Shown piece after piece: positions 1 to 6,299 of a stretch of 9,582 bases of DNA (within the stretch, counting starts at the first letter, position 1; the number at the start of each line of letters is the position of its first letter). The notes under the pieces are model-generated. The model saw only the letters and a program-made list of their open reading frames with translations, was not told the origin of the DNA and did no database searches. Both the position numbers and the translations under genes were made by a program. The stretch lies in the NCBI GenBank assembly GCA_964407285.1, contig CAYOVG010000284.1, positions 1-9,582 on the forward strand. Direction: 5' to 3'. The stretch comes from CAYOVG01 sp964407285 (lineage in GTDB: Bacteria > Desulfobacterota > Syntrophobacteria > Syntrophobacterales > Syntrophobacteraceae).

Positions 1-255
1 GCGAAGCACCTGGTGTTCGGAGAATACATGTTCGGACCGGATTCCGAGGTTGTTCGCCTGATCGGGCGGCAACTGGAAGCATGTCCCCGGATCAAGGATT
101 TCATCGATCCGGTTCAGGTATCACGTGTTTTGAGTCCACGCGCAAAGTACAATAAATACCAGGTGATGAAGCTCCTCACCATGACCTCGATCGTGGAAGA
201 GATGGTCCGCGGGTATTCTTCTCTCCGGGATAGACCGCAAGCAGTCTTGTTGTAG
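1..255 (+). CDS. C-terminal fragment of a probable asparagine synthase-like protein (5' end outside window)
   Basis: The frame is open from the first base and ends at TAG 253-255, followed directly by an in-frame TAA. Only the last 84 residues are visible. An internal GTG at position 13 could be read as a start, but the codons before it are also open, so a gene running in from the left is more likely. The tail (an FIDP segment, then a helix-like stretch YQVMKLLTMTSIVEEMVRGY) resembles the C-terminal end of AsnB-type asparagine synthases, where a short 'F-x-D-P' segment precedes a final hydrophobic helix. Such amidotransferases are common in exopolysaccharide clusters, and the next two genes are polysaccharide-active. 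The assignment rests on a weak family resemblance plus context. No catalytic region is in view, so a different C-terminal domain is possible. Confidence 0.4.
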   Translation, partial: AKHLVFGEYMFGPDSEVVRLIGRQLEACPRIKDFIDPVQVSRVLSPRAKYNKYQVMKLLTMTSIVEEMVRGYSSLRDRPQAVLL

Positions 256-281
256 TAAGCTATGGAGAAGGAGAAAAGGTG

Positions 282-2519
282 ATGCATCCTACCGGATTAC
301 ATGTCAGGGGCGCCGCGGACTCTCGCAGAGCCGGATTCAAGCCGGTGTTCATGTGGGTTCTCGGGATAGTTTCGGCCGTATTCTTTCTCGCACCGTGCGC
401 CTTCGCGAAAACACCCGACATTCCCTGGGAAAAGCTGAGGAAGGAACATCCTCGCCTGTTCATCAACAAGGACCTGCTGCGGGCCGTCGGGAACCAGGCA
501 AACGGAGATGCAAGAGTCTATTATGACGGTCTCGTGCATGATGTGGAGCAGATGTTACACAAGGATATCCGCGAGGGCGACCACGGAACCGAAGCCGCCG
601 CCGCCGCACTGCTGGGCGTTTTGAATGGCCGCTCCGATTACATTTCACTTGCCGTGAAATTGCTCGAATCCAGCATTGCGTACTACCGCAAGTGCGACCG
701 GGCAAAGCAGGGAGTGAGTTGGCGGTCCGATTCCCGCATCAACGCCATCTGCGCCTATGACTGGCTTTTCAACTCTCTCGGCGCCGAGGACAGGCAACGA
801 ATGGGACGGGACCTGCTCGAGCATGTCGAGGCGGTTCAGCCGGGGTTGGGAAGGAAGAAATTTCCAGGCGAAAACTGGTCGACGCCGCGTGACGGGTGCT
901 ACGGAACACCGGGTCTTCTTTGGTTTGCCGGAATAGCGACTTACGGCGAAGGCGTGGACGATGAGACGGCGAAGCGCTTCATCGAGCGGGGCTACGACAT
1001 CTATTACGAGGTCCTGAAAGTCTATGATGAGTTTTCCGGTGACGATGGAGGGTTCATTTCCCCGACCCTCAACTATGCGCTTGTCTCCTATCCCCTGGCC
1101 GTTTTCAATTTCTTCCACACCCTGAAGTCGGCATTCGATACGGAGATTGCAGTCGATTGGCCTTTCATGCCTCTCTTTGTGAACTTCGTCTTATGGAACT
1201 GGTTGCCCGGCGAACGCGGTTTCGGTATCGGCGACGACTACCATGAAACCAACCGGCTGCCGCTCTGGGAATGCTATACACATCTGGCCCAGATACGGCA
1301 TTTCTACCATAAGAGCCATCCCGACTACGCGGCCCTTGCGGCCTGGCTGCAGCAAAAGATGAGTAAAGGGAAACACTCCGAAACGTTTCCGGCCATTCCC
1401 TTATTGCTCACGGGGATTGGAGGCGCTCCTCCCCCGAAGGCCCCGTCGGAATTCTCCTTTCCTTCCGCGCGACATTTCGAAGTCATGGGGGAGTTCCTCA
1501 TGCACTCCAGTTGGAGTGACAATGCGACTTACGCGCTCTTTAACGCCGGCGGCAGGTATGAGCAGCATAAGCACTTCGATGAAAACCACTTCGGCATTTT
1601 CTCCGGAGGTTTTCTCGCCCTCGACACCGGGTCGCGTCCCGAACCCGGCAGCCATCTCTACAACTACTACTGCCGGACCATAGCCCACAATTGCATGCTG
1701 ATTCATATGCCGGGTGAAAAAATGCCCGGATACTGGGGCGATACAATAGAATATGCGCCGGAGGAGCCCCCTCTGCCGACGCCCAACGACGGCGGCCAAA
1801 GGGAGTTTACGGGCTCCAAGATCCTCGGTTTCGAAACTCATCCCGAGTACACCTACATCGCCGGTGACGCCACGGCTGTCTACCATCCGGACAAGTGTTC
1901 GCTGGTTTTGCGACAGTTCGTTTTCGTCCCGCCCCGGCATTTCGTCATTTTCGACCGGGTTGTCGCTAAAGAACCGAATTACCGGAAGACGTGGCTTTTG
2001 CATACGGCCGGCGACATCAAGGTCAACGGGCCTATCTTCAGCACCGAGCATGAGGATGGGCGCCTTTTCGGATGCACTCTGCTGCCGAAAAATGCTGAAC
2101 TCAAGACCATCGGCGGACCGGGCAAGCAGTTTTGGAACGGAGGCCGGAACTGGCCGCTGCCGCTCGACTACAAGATCAACCCGGATGATTCCGAGCTGTT
2201 CAACGCCCGGAGCGAGTTGTTGGGGGTATGGCGCCTGGAGGTCTCTCCGGCTGCCCGGCAAAAATCGGATGTTTTTCTGCATCTGCTGGAGACGGGTCCC
2301 AAGGGGGCCCCGGCGGGAATGTCTCCGGCCAGGCTTATCGAGGGAGCAAAAGACTGTGGAGTCGAATTTCAGTACGCCGACATGAAGGTGACCGTCACGT
2401 TCGGCATGGAGGGGCCGCCATCCGGACGTATCAAGTATGAAATGGGTGGCCGGTCGTTCGACCGTGCGTTTACCGATCAGGTAGAGAAACAATCGGGGTT
2501 GGCGGACGGGCGGAATTAG
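282..2519 (+). CDS. Exported heparinase II/III-family polysaccharide lyase
   Basis: Predicted polysaccharide lyase of 745 aa, cleaving uronic-acid-containing glycans by beta-elimination in the periplasm or outside the cell. Residues 1-42 look like a signal peptide: a basic N-region, a hydrophobic core about 22-39, and an AFA cleavage site before KTPD. Cys39 sits in LAPC, and the proline makes a lipobox unlikely. An alpha-helical toroid-type domain spans about 45-370, with a candidate catalytic Tyr265 in an LNYALVSYP segment. The C-terminal beta-sandwich begins near 400 with the family signature HKHFDENHFG (His429, His431), LALDTGS (Asp448) and AHNCMLI (His469). The His429-x-His431 then Asp448 pattern, with 17 residues between His431 and Asp448, matches the catalytic and zinc histidine arrangement I recall for Pedobacter heparinase II. 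Length is close to that enzyme. ATG 282 is chosen over GTG 279 because AAGGAG (268-273) then lies 8 nt upstream. The substrate cannot be read from sequence. Confidence 0.85.
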   Translation: MHPTGLHVRGAADSRRAGFKPVFMWVLGIVSAVFFLAPCAFAKTPDIPWEKLRKEHPRLFINKDLLRAVGNQANGDARVYYDGLVHDVEQMLHKDIREGDHGTEAAAAALLGVLNGRSDYISLAVKLLESSIAYYRKCDRAKQGVSWRSDSRINAICAYDWLFNSLGAEDRQRMGRDLLEHVEAVQPGLGRKKFPGENWSTPRDGCYGTPGLLWFAGIATYGEGVDDETAKRFIERGYDIYYEVLKVYDEFSGDDGGFISPTLNYALVSYPLAVFNFFHTLKSAFDTEIAVDWPFMPLFVNFVLWNWLPGERGFGIGDDYHETNRLPLWECYTHLAQIRHFYHKSHPDYAALAAWLQQKMSKGKHSETFPAIPLLLTGIGGAPPPKAPSEFSFPSARHFEVMGEFLMHSSWSDNATYALFNAGGRYEQHKHFDENHFGIFSGGFLALDTGSRPEPGSHLYNYYCRTIAHNCMLIHMPGEKMPGYWGDTIEYAPEEPPLPTPNDGGQREFTGSKILGFETHPEYTYIAGDATAVYHPDKCSLVLRQFVFVPPRHFVIFDRVVAKEPNYRKTWLLHTAGDIKVNGPIFSTEHEDGRLFGCTLLPKNAELKTIGGPGKQFWNGGRNWPLPLDYKINPDDSELFNARSELLGVWRLEVSPAARQKSDVFLHLLETGPKGAPAGMSPARLIEGAKDCGVEFQYADMKVTVTFGMEGPPSGRIKYEMGGRSFDRAFTDQVEKQSGLADGRN

Positions 2520-2629
2520 CGGAAACAGGCGCCGGGAGCCGGGAGACGGAAGGGGATGCGCGGCCGATGAAAGGCTGTTCGGCAGGCGCCCGGCCGTCCG
2601 GCGTCATCCGGCGTCGATATGGATCAATC

Positions 2630-3601
2630 ATGAGAACAAAAGTCTTCATTACAATCGATACGGAAGAGGACCTGTGGGATAAGTGGAAAGCCACGGACAA
2701 CCCCGTGCGGAACATATCCCGTATTCCCATGCTGCAGGAGGTATTCGACCGGTTCGGGGCCGTGCCGACCTACCTGGTCGATTATCCCGTGGTTGCGGAT
2801 AACGGTTCCAGGGCGATATTGAAGAAGATCCACGATGCCGGCGGATGTGAAATCGGGACCCACTGCCATCCATGGAATACGCCGCCCATCGTTCATGGCG
2901 CCATCAACAACCATAACTCCATGCTTTCGAACCTTCCCTACGATGTGCTCTGCCCGAAAATTGAAACCCTCCACAGGGAAATCGTGAACCGGTTCGGCGT
3001 CGCCCCCGTATCCTTCAGAGCGGGCCGGTGGGGTTTCAGTTCGGATGTTGCAAGGTGCATCGCCGGTCTCGGGTACCGGATCGATACCTCCATCATTCCG
3101 TTTACCGACCTGGGGAAAATGGAGGGACCCGATTTCAGCGGGGCGCGCCTTGCGCCGTACAGGTTCAAGCCGGAAGACATCTTCCGGCAAAACCCCGACG
3201 GTCCGCTCCTGGAAGTTCCCCCCACGGTGGGGTTTCTTCAGGCCGATTTCGAGAAATGCTCCAACGTTTCCGCCATCATTAGGCGGAGTCTCGGATACGG
3301 CGTCCCTTCGCGCGTTGTGTTCAAGGCTCTCGATGTGCTGCGGATTTTGAATTACAGATGCCTGTCCCCTGAGTTGAGCAACGGCGAAGACATGCTGGAC
3401 CTGGCCCGGACCGTTGTCGCGGCGGGTTGCGGGTACCTTCATATCTTCATGCACTCCACCGTTTTGATTCCCGGAGTGACCAGTCACGTGCGCAACGAAG
3501 AGGAGCTTCGCGGTTTACTCGAGAGGACCGAGATGGTCCTGGGGTATGCGGCAGACCGGGGGTACGAGTTTTCGCCTCTCAGCGGAGCACTCGCTTTCTG
3601 A
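2630..3601 (+). CDS. Polysaccharide deacetylase-like protein (CE4/NodB-type fold)
   Basis: A 323-aa protein predicted to remove N- or O-acetyl groups from a polysaccharide or glycolipid intermediate. It opens directly into the first strand with motif 1, ITIDTEED (Asp10). It carries the metal motif GTHCHPW (His78, His80), the FRAGRWG motif (Arg130, Arg133), and a C-terminal HIFMHS motif with His275, the usual last catalytic histidine. No signal peptide or membrane segment is visible, so it is probably cytoplasmic, unlike the exported heparinase upstream. The frame is open further upstream to an ATG at 2567, which would add 21 residues rich in Arg and Gly. I prefer 2630 because family members begin just before the TIDTEE strand, although the ribosome-binding site there is poor. 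The 110-nt gap from the heparinase gene has no clear terminator, so co-transcription is possible. The exact substrate is unknown. Confidence 0.8.
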   Translation: MRTKVFITIDTEEDLWDKWKATDNPVRNISRIPMLQEVFDRFGAVPTYLVDYPVVADNGSRAILKKIHDAGGCEIGTHCHPWNTPPIVHGAINNHNSMLSNLPYDVLCPKIETLHREIVNRFGVAPVSFRAGRWGFSSDVARCIAGLGYRIDTSIIPFTDLGKMEGPDFSGARLAPYRFKPEDIFRQNPDGPLLEVPPTVGFLQADFEKCSNVSAIIRRSLGYGVPSRVVFKALDVLRILNYRCLSPELSNGEDMLDLARTVVAAGCGYLHIFMHSTVLIPGVTSHVRNEEELRGLLERTEMVLGYAADRGYEFSPLSGALAF

Positions 3602-3785
3602 TATCAAGCGTCTGGACCCGGCAAGGCGGGCACGGGCGATTATCCGCCGCGCCCAAGAACAAAATACTCCCACATTCTTTCGACTTATGTAATAATACTA
3701 TCTTTTGGCGTTCGGCATCCGCGAACCGCCTCATCCGGCGCGCATGTCGCGAACCGGTTTCACGCAAAGGGAAATGGGAGCCTCG

Positions 3786-4484
3786 ATGGAACCTGCGATA
3801 GATCGTACTAAAGCGGCGATAAAGGCCGTCATGCTGGTAGTATTCATCATTGCTTCGGTGGTTGTGGTCCGGTTCACGCCGGCCGGTGAAGCTCTTACCG
3901 CCGAGAGACTCGGAGCCGTGCTCGAAGCGGCCGGATTGTGGGCGCCTCTGGCGTTCATCCTGGCGTACACGGTCGGCGTATGCCTGTTCATTCCCGCCAT
4001 TTTGTTGACAACGGTGGGGGCGGCGCTTTTCGGCCCTCTGTACGGCTTCATCTATGTCTGGCTGGGCGCCATGGGGGGCTCCAGTGCCGCTTTCTTCATA
4101 GGGCGATACCTGGGCAGGGATTTCGCCGTGTCGGTGGTCGGCAACAGGCTCAAGAAATACGACGACGCCATCCGGCGAAACGGCTTTGCGGCCGTGCTCT
4201 ACCTGCGCCTCATCTACTTTCCCTTTACGCCGATGAATTTCGGCATGGGGCTTACGAGTGTGAAATTTCGGGATTACTTCGCCGGTACCGCCCTGGGTAT
4301 CGTGGCGGGGACTTTTATCTTTACCTTTTTTATCGGAAGCTTTAAGGAAATCTGGGTGAGCGGGAGATGGGAAGAGCTTCTTTCGTGGAAGATTCTGGCT
4401 TCCATCGGATTGTTCGTATTCTCGTTTTTCATCCCAAAGCTCATCAAACTGGCGAAACCGATGCACGAAGGAGAGGAAGCGTAA
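3786..4484 (+). CDS. VTT/DedA-family (TVP38/TMEM64-like) integral membrane protein
   Basis: A 232-aa inner-membrane protein. Hydrophobic segments lie near residues 13-29, 52-74, 76-104 (with a likely re-entrant part), 163-184 and 203-220. The family signature is clear: a GGSSAAFFIGRYLGRD stretch (97-112), then LRLIYFPFTPMNFGMGLTSVKF (140-161 region), matching the conserved arginine, prolines and 'N-x-x-x-G-x-T-x-V-x-F' of VTT (SNARE-associated) domains. Members of this superfamily are linked to lipid scrambling or transport across the membrane; the substrate here is unknown. The start at ATG 3786 is chosen because GGGAG (3776-3780) lies 5 nt upstream. The frame extends upstream through ATG 3774 and to TTG 3705, but that stretch is not membrane-like and has no good ribosome-binding site. 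It leads a three-gene run, with the next gene beginning 4 nt after its stop. Confidence 0.85.
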   Translation: MEPAIDRTKAAIKAVMLVVFIIASVVVVRFTPAGEALTAERLGAVLEAAGLWAPLAFILAYTVGVCLFIPAILLTTVGAALFGPLYGFIYVWLGAMGGSSAAFFIGRYLGRDFAVSVVGNRLKKYDDAIRRNGFAAVLYLRLIYFPFTPMNFGMGLTSVKFRDYFAGTALGIVAGTFIFTFFIGSFKEIWVSGRWEELLSWKILASIGLFVFSFFIPKLIKLAKPMHEGEEA

Positions 4485-4488
4485 CTGA

Positions 4489-5040
4489 ATGTCTGGTTCG
4501 GATCGAAAGGAAGAGAGCACGCCTGCAACGGAAAATGGGGGGAACGTCAATCCTCCCGTTACGATTGTGGAAAAAATAGCGGTGGCGCGCGACCGGTTTG
4601 CTGCGTGGGGGGAACCGTTGCGTGAAGACCCCCGGATCGCGGGGCTTCTGGTGGAACTCGAAGCGGCGCTTCGTACGACTTTTGAGACAATGATTGAACT
4701 GGGAGTTGTGGAGGCGTGCAGAGGGTGTGAAGAGGAGGAAGGAGGGAGTTGCTGCGGCGCAGGGATAGAGAACCGGTATAATTCGACTTTGCTCCTGGTC
4801 AACCTTTTGCTGGGAGCGTCCCTTCCCGACCGACGCACGGTGGAGAGAAGCTGCTTTTTTCTCGGGAGTGGCGGCTGCATGCTCAGGGCCCGGCATGTGC
4901 TGTGCGTAAACTACCTGTGCGATAAGATTGAAACCGCCCTGACGCACGAACAGCTATGCTTCCTCCAAAATACCGCGGGCCGGGAGCTGGACCTTATTTT
5001 CGCGCTCCAGGAGGCCGTTTACAGATACATAAACCGGTGA
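4489..5040 (+). CDS. Cysteine-rich protein, YkgJ-like zinc/iron-chelating family candidate
   Basis: A 183-aa soluble protein with nine cysteines. Eight follow a spaced pattern: Cys77-x2-Cys80, Cys88-Cys89 after an acidic EEEE stretch, Cys122, Cys130, Cys139 and Cys144. The second half, SCFFLGSGGC...RHVLCVNYLC, has the layout of the YkgJ putative metal-chelating family (CPFL..GxC..Y..RP..C..Y.C), preceded as there by a CxxC...CC block. I infer a bound zinc, iron or Fe-S cluster. No enzymatic function is known for this family. The first 25 residues are polar and probably disordered. No signal peptide is seen, so it is probably cytoplasmic. Start ATG 4489 has GGAGAGGAAG (4471-4480) 8 nt upstream, inside the end of the preceding membrane-protein gene, so translation of the two is likely coupled. 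Family placement is by cysteine spacing only. Confidence 0.6.
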   Translation: MSGSDRKEESTPATENGGNVNPPVTIVEKIAVARDRFAAWGEPLREDPRIAGLLVELEAALRTTFETMIELGVVEACRGCEEEEGGSCCGAGIENRYNSTLLLVNLLLGASLPDRRTVERSCFFLGSGGCMLRARHVLCVNYLCDKIETALTHEQLCFLQNTAGRELDLIFALQEAVYRYINR

Positions 5041-5049
5041 TGGGAAATC

Positions 5050-5673
5050 ATGGATACCGAACTCCTTTCTCGAACCACCTCTCTGGTTGCCGAATTCTAC
5101 GACGGATGCAAGTTAGGATGTGAAGGCGTCGAAGGCTTTCGCAAATCGACGGACCTTGCGAGATTTATCGGCTGCATTCATGAACTGCTGGCGCACGGGA
5201 TTATTGATCCCGAGCGAACGGTTTTTGCCGACCTGGGTTGCGCCGACGGCCGGGTGAACGTGCTCATGAGCTATTTCGTGAAGCTCTCCATCGGGATCGA
5301 GATCGACCCGGAGATTCTCGCGGAATACCTGCCGCGCAAACGGCAGCTCACAAAGCTGCTGGCCGGCGGGCAGTTGATCACCCCGCCGGACAATATCGCC
5401 CTGTTCAAAGGGAGTTCGCTGGAGGAATCCACGTTCCGGGTGATCCGGTCCGAGACCGGGGTCGGTTTTTCCGATATAGACCTCTTCTACACGTACATTA
5501 CCCTCCACGATCTTTTTGCCGAAAAGATCACCAGGGAAGCCAGGCGTGGGGCGCTCTATCTCGTTTACGGCTTCGGCAAGGTGCTTCCGCGCTATGATGG
5601 GCTGGACCTTCTGATTCCGGATGTCGCTTCGCAGGGCATTGCGGCTCTCTATACAAAGAAGACGGAGCGGTAG
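5050..5673 (+). CDS. Small class I SAM-dependent methyltransferase-like protein
   Basis: A 207-aa protein with a Rossmann-type methyltransferase core. Motif I is FADLGCADGR (Asp61, with the glycine loop at 63-67), which would bind the methionine part of SAM. The next strand ends in GIEIDPEI with acidic Glu84, expected to hold the ribose hydroxyls. A motif IV-like segment, DIDLFYTY, lies at 142-149, and a further strand with ALYLVYGFG at 168-176. The first 55 residues are helical and contain Cys20, Cys24 and Cys42. The substrate cannot be predicted: motif IV lacks the NPPY of N6-adenine or glutamine methylases and is nearest to generic small-molecule or protein methyltransferases. The start is 9 nt after the stop of the cysteine-rich gene, with a GGGA ribosome-binding element at 5041-5044, so it is probably co-transcribed with it. 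The pairing suggests a shared job, but this is inference. Confidence 0.65.
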   Translation: MDTELLSRTTSLVAEFYDGCKLGCEGVEGFRKSTDLARFIGCIHELLAHGIIDPERTVFADLGCADGRVNVLMSYFVKLSIGIEIDPEILAEYLPRKRQLTKLLAGGQLITPPDNIALFKGSSLEESTFRVIRSETGVGFSDIDLFYTYITLHDLFAEKITREARRGALYLVYGFGKVLPRYDGLDLLIPDVASQGIAALYTKKTER

Positions 5674-5712
5674 ACCGCCGGCCGCCGGCATCGAACGATT
5701 TTTCTTTTCTTT
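5667..5712 (+). terminator. Weak candidate terminator after the methyltransferase gene
   Basis: A short stem GCGG/CCGC (5667-5670 with 5675-5678, loop TAGA containing the stop codon) and a self-complementary GC block (5678-5690) are followed by a pyrimidine-rich, T-dominated run at 5698-5712. The T-run starts several bases after the stem, so this is not a textbook intrinsic terminator. It is the only candidate at the end of the three-gene run. Confidence 0.3.
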
Positions 5713-5783
5713 ACCACGAAAAACACGAAAGGACACGAAAAGGGAATACCCGTCTTGTTTGTGATTTCCGGGCCTTCCGTGGT
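5713..5783. repeat. Degenerate dispersed repeat: CACGAAA units facing an inverted diverged copy
   Basis: On the + strand ACCACG (5713-5718) opens three CACGAAA-type units starting at 5715, 5724 and 5734, spaced 9 and 10 bases. The right half, read on the other strand from 5783, begins ACCACGGAAGG and continues as a diverged version of the same motif. The outer ACCACG/CGTGGT ends pair perfectly, and the inner GGG-AATA-CCC (5742-5751) closes the hairpin. The 'ACCACGAAGGACACGAAGG' style of element is known to me as widespread non-coding repeat material in several bacterial phyla. Short minus-strand frames here (FVFFVVKK-like) are an effect of the repeat, not genes. Confidence 0.55.
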
Positions 5784-5841
5784 TGCATATGAAGGACCCG
5801 CGCGGTTGTTCGATTCTTGAGTTCGAGTCCGCAAAATTGGC

Positions 5842-5870
5842 TTGTACTTTTGCGCCTGTTGTGGTATAAG
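5842..5870 (+). promoter_or_regulatory. Sigma70-type promoter for rpmB
   Basis: A TTGTAC -35 element (5842-5847) is separated by 17 nt from TATAAG (5865-5870). A TGG directly before the -10 gives an extended -10 (TGnTATAAG). Predicted transcription start is about 5876-5878, giving a 5' leader of roughly 110 nt before rpmB. This is the best promoter match in the window; activity is inferred. Confidence 0.65.
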
Positions 5871-5987
5871 GACAAGTTCTGTGATGTGGAAATGCCGCTT
5901 CGGCCCTGTCTGCCCGGCAAAGCATGGAAAGACTCGCGAGATGAGCGAAGTTTACGATAGATCCTTTGAAGGAGGAAGACCCAAGCC

Positions 5988-6197
5988 ATGAGCAGGATAT
6001 GTGAAATTTGCGGAAAAACGCCTCATACGGGCAATAACGTGAGCCATGCCAACAACAAAACCAAGCGCATATGGTACCCCAACCTGCAGCGCGTACGCAA
6101 TATGGCGCCCGACGGGACCGTCCGGTACATCCGTGTATGCACCCGCTGCATACGCTCCGGGTTCGTGACGAAACCCTCCGCCGCCGTGGCCAGGTAA
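5988..6197 (+). CDS. rpmB: 50S ribosomal protein L28 (zinc-binding form)
   Basis: Large-subunit ribosomal protein of 69 aa that binds 23S rRNA. The N-terminus MSRICEICGK and the NNVSHANNKTKR segment are diagnostic of bacterial L28. Four cysteines in two CxxC pairs (Cys5/Cys8 and Cys51/Cys54) identify the zinc-ribbon 'C+' version. Many bacteria also carry a zinc-independent paralogue that replaces it under zinc starvation; none is in this window. Start ATG 5988 follows AAGGAGG (5969-5975), about 12 nt upstream, a somewhat long spacing. It appears to be a single-gene unit with its own promoter at 5842-5870, and it converges on the RelA/SpoT-family gene. A frame open through the whole leader from ATG 5884 ends at TGA 5989-5991, overlapping the rpmB start codon; see findings. 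Confidence 0.97.
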   Translation: MSRICEICGKTPHTGNNVSHANNKTKRIWYPNLQRVRNMAPDGTVRYIRVCTRCIRSGFVTKPSAAVAR

Positions 6198-6229
6198 CGG
6201 AAACCGCCTGTCATGCCCGTGCTGAACTT

Positions 6230-6295
6230 GTAGGAACGGCTTCCAGCCGCGACCGAGCTTTACCGGCTTTGTCGCGGCTGGAAGCCGTTCCTGTA
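6230..6295. repeat. REP/REPIN-like perfect inverted repeat between convergent genes
   Basis: The 22-base arms 6232-6253 and 6271-6292 are perfectly complementary, with a 17-nt loop. Each arm also folds alone into a small hairpin: CGGCT/AGCCG around TCC at 6237-6249, and around GGA at 6275-6287. The left arm begins with GTAG (6230-6233), the tetranucleotide head typical of RAYT-associated REP sequences; the right arm has ACAG at the matching place. Two REPs facing each other form a REPIN. The element lies between the stop codons of rpmB and the minus-strand rel gene. Its RNA would be a very stable hairpin that could block read-through or protect 3' ends on both strands, but no T-run follows on either strand, so it is not a classical intrinsic terminator. 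Confidence 0.7.
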
Positions 6296-6299
6296 TTGT

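Noticed and set aside
313..402. Lipoprotein signal at LAPC in the heparinase-type protein
   Set aside because: Proline directly before the cysteine does not fit the lipobox, and AFA just after it is a good signal peptidase I site.
1401..2492. 363-codon minus-strand open frame inside the heparinase-type gene
   Set aside because: The + strand carries the HKHFDENHFG and AHNC family signatures here; the opposite frame shows no family features.
3674..3706. AT-rich patch with TAATAC/TACTAT, a possible promoter for the VTT-led gene run
   Set aside because: It stands out from the GC-rich surroundings, but no -35 element at acceptable spacing could be identified, so it is not called as a promoter.
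3579..4880. 433-codon minus-strand open frame across the deacetylase end, VTT gene and cysteine-rich gene
   Set aside because: It is rich in Arg, Ser, Pro and His, has no domain, and crosses three well-supported + strand genes, so it is a shadow frame.
5815..5841. GTTCGAGTCC at 5821-5830, resembling a tRNA T-loop
   Set aside because: The flanking bases do not form a T-stem, and no acceptor, D-arm or anticodon arm can be built around it, so a tRNA or clear tRNA remnant is not supported.
6198..6299. Classical intrinsic terminator for rpmB or rel
   Set aside because: The hairpin is strong, but no T-run follows on either strand, so the element is annotated as a REP-like repeat instead.
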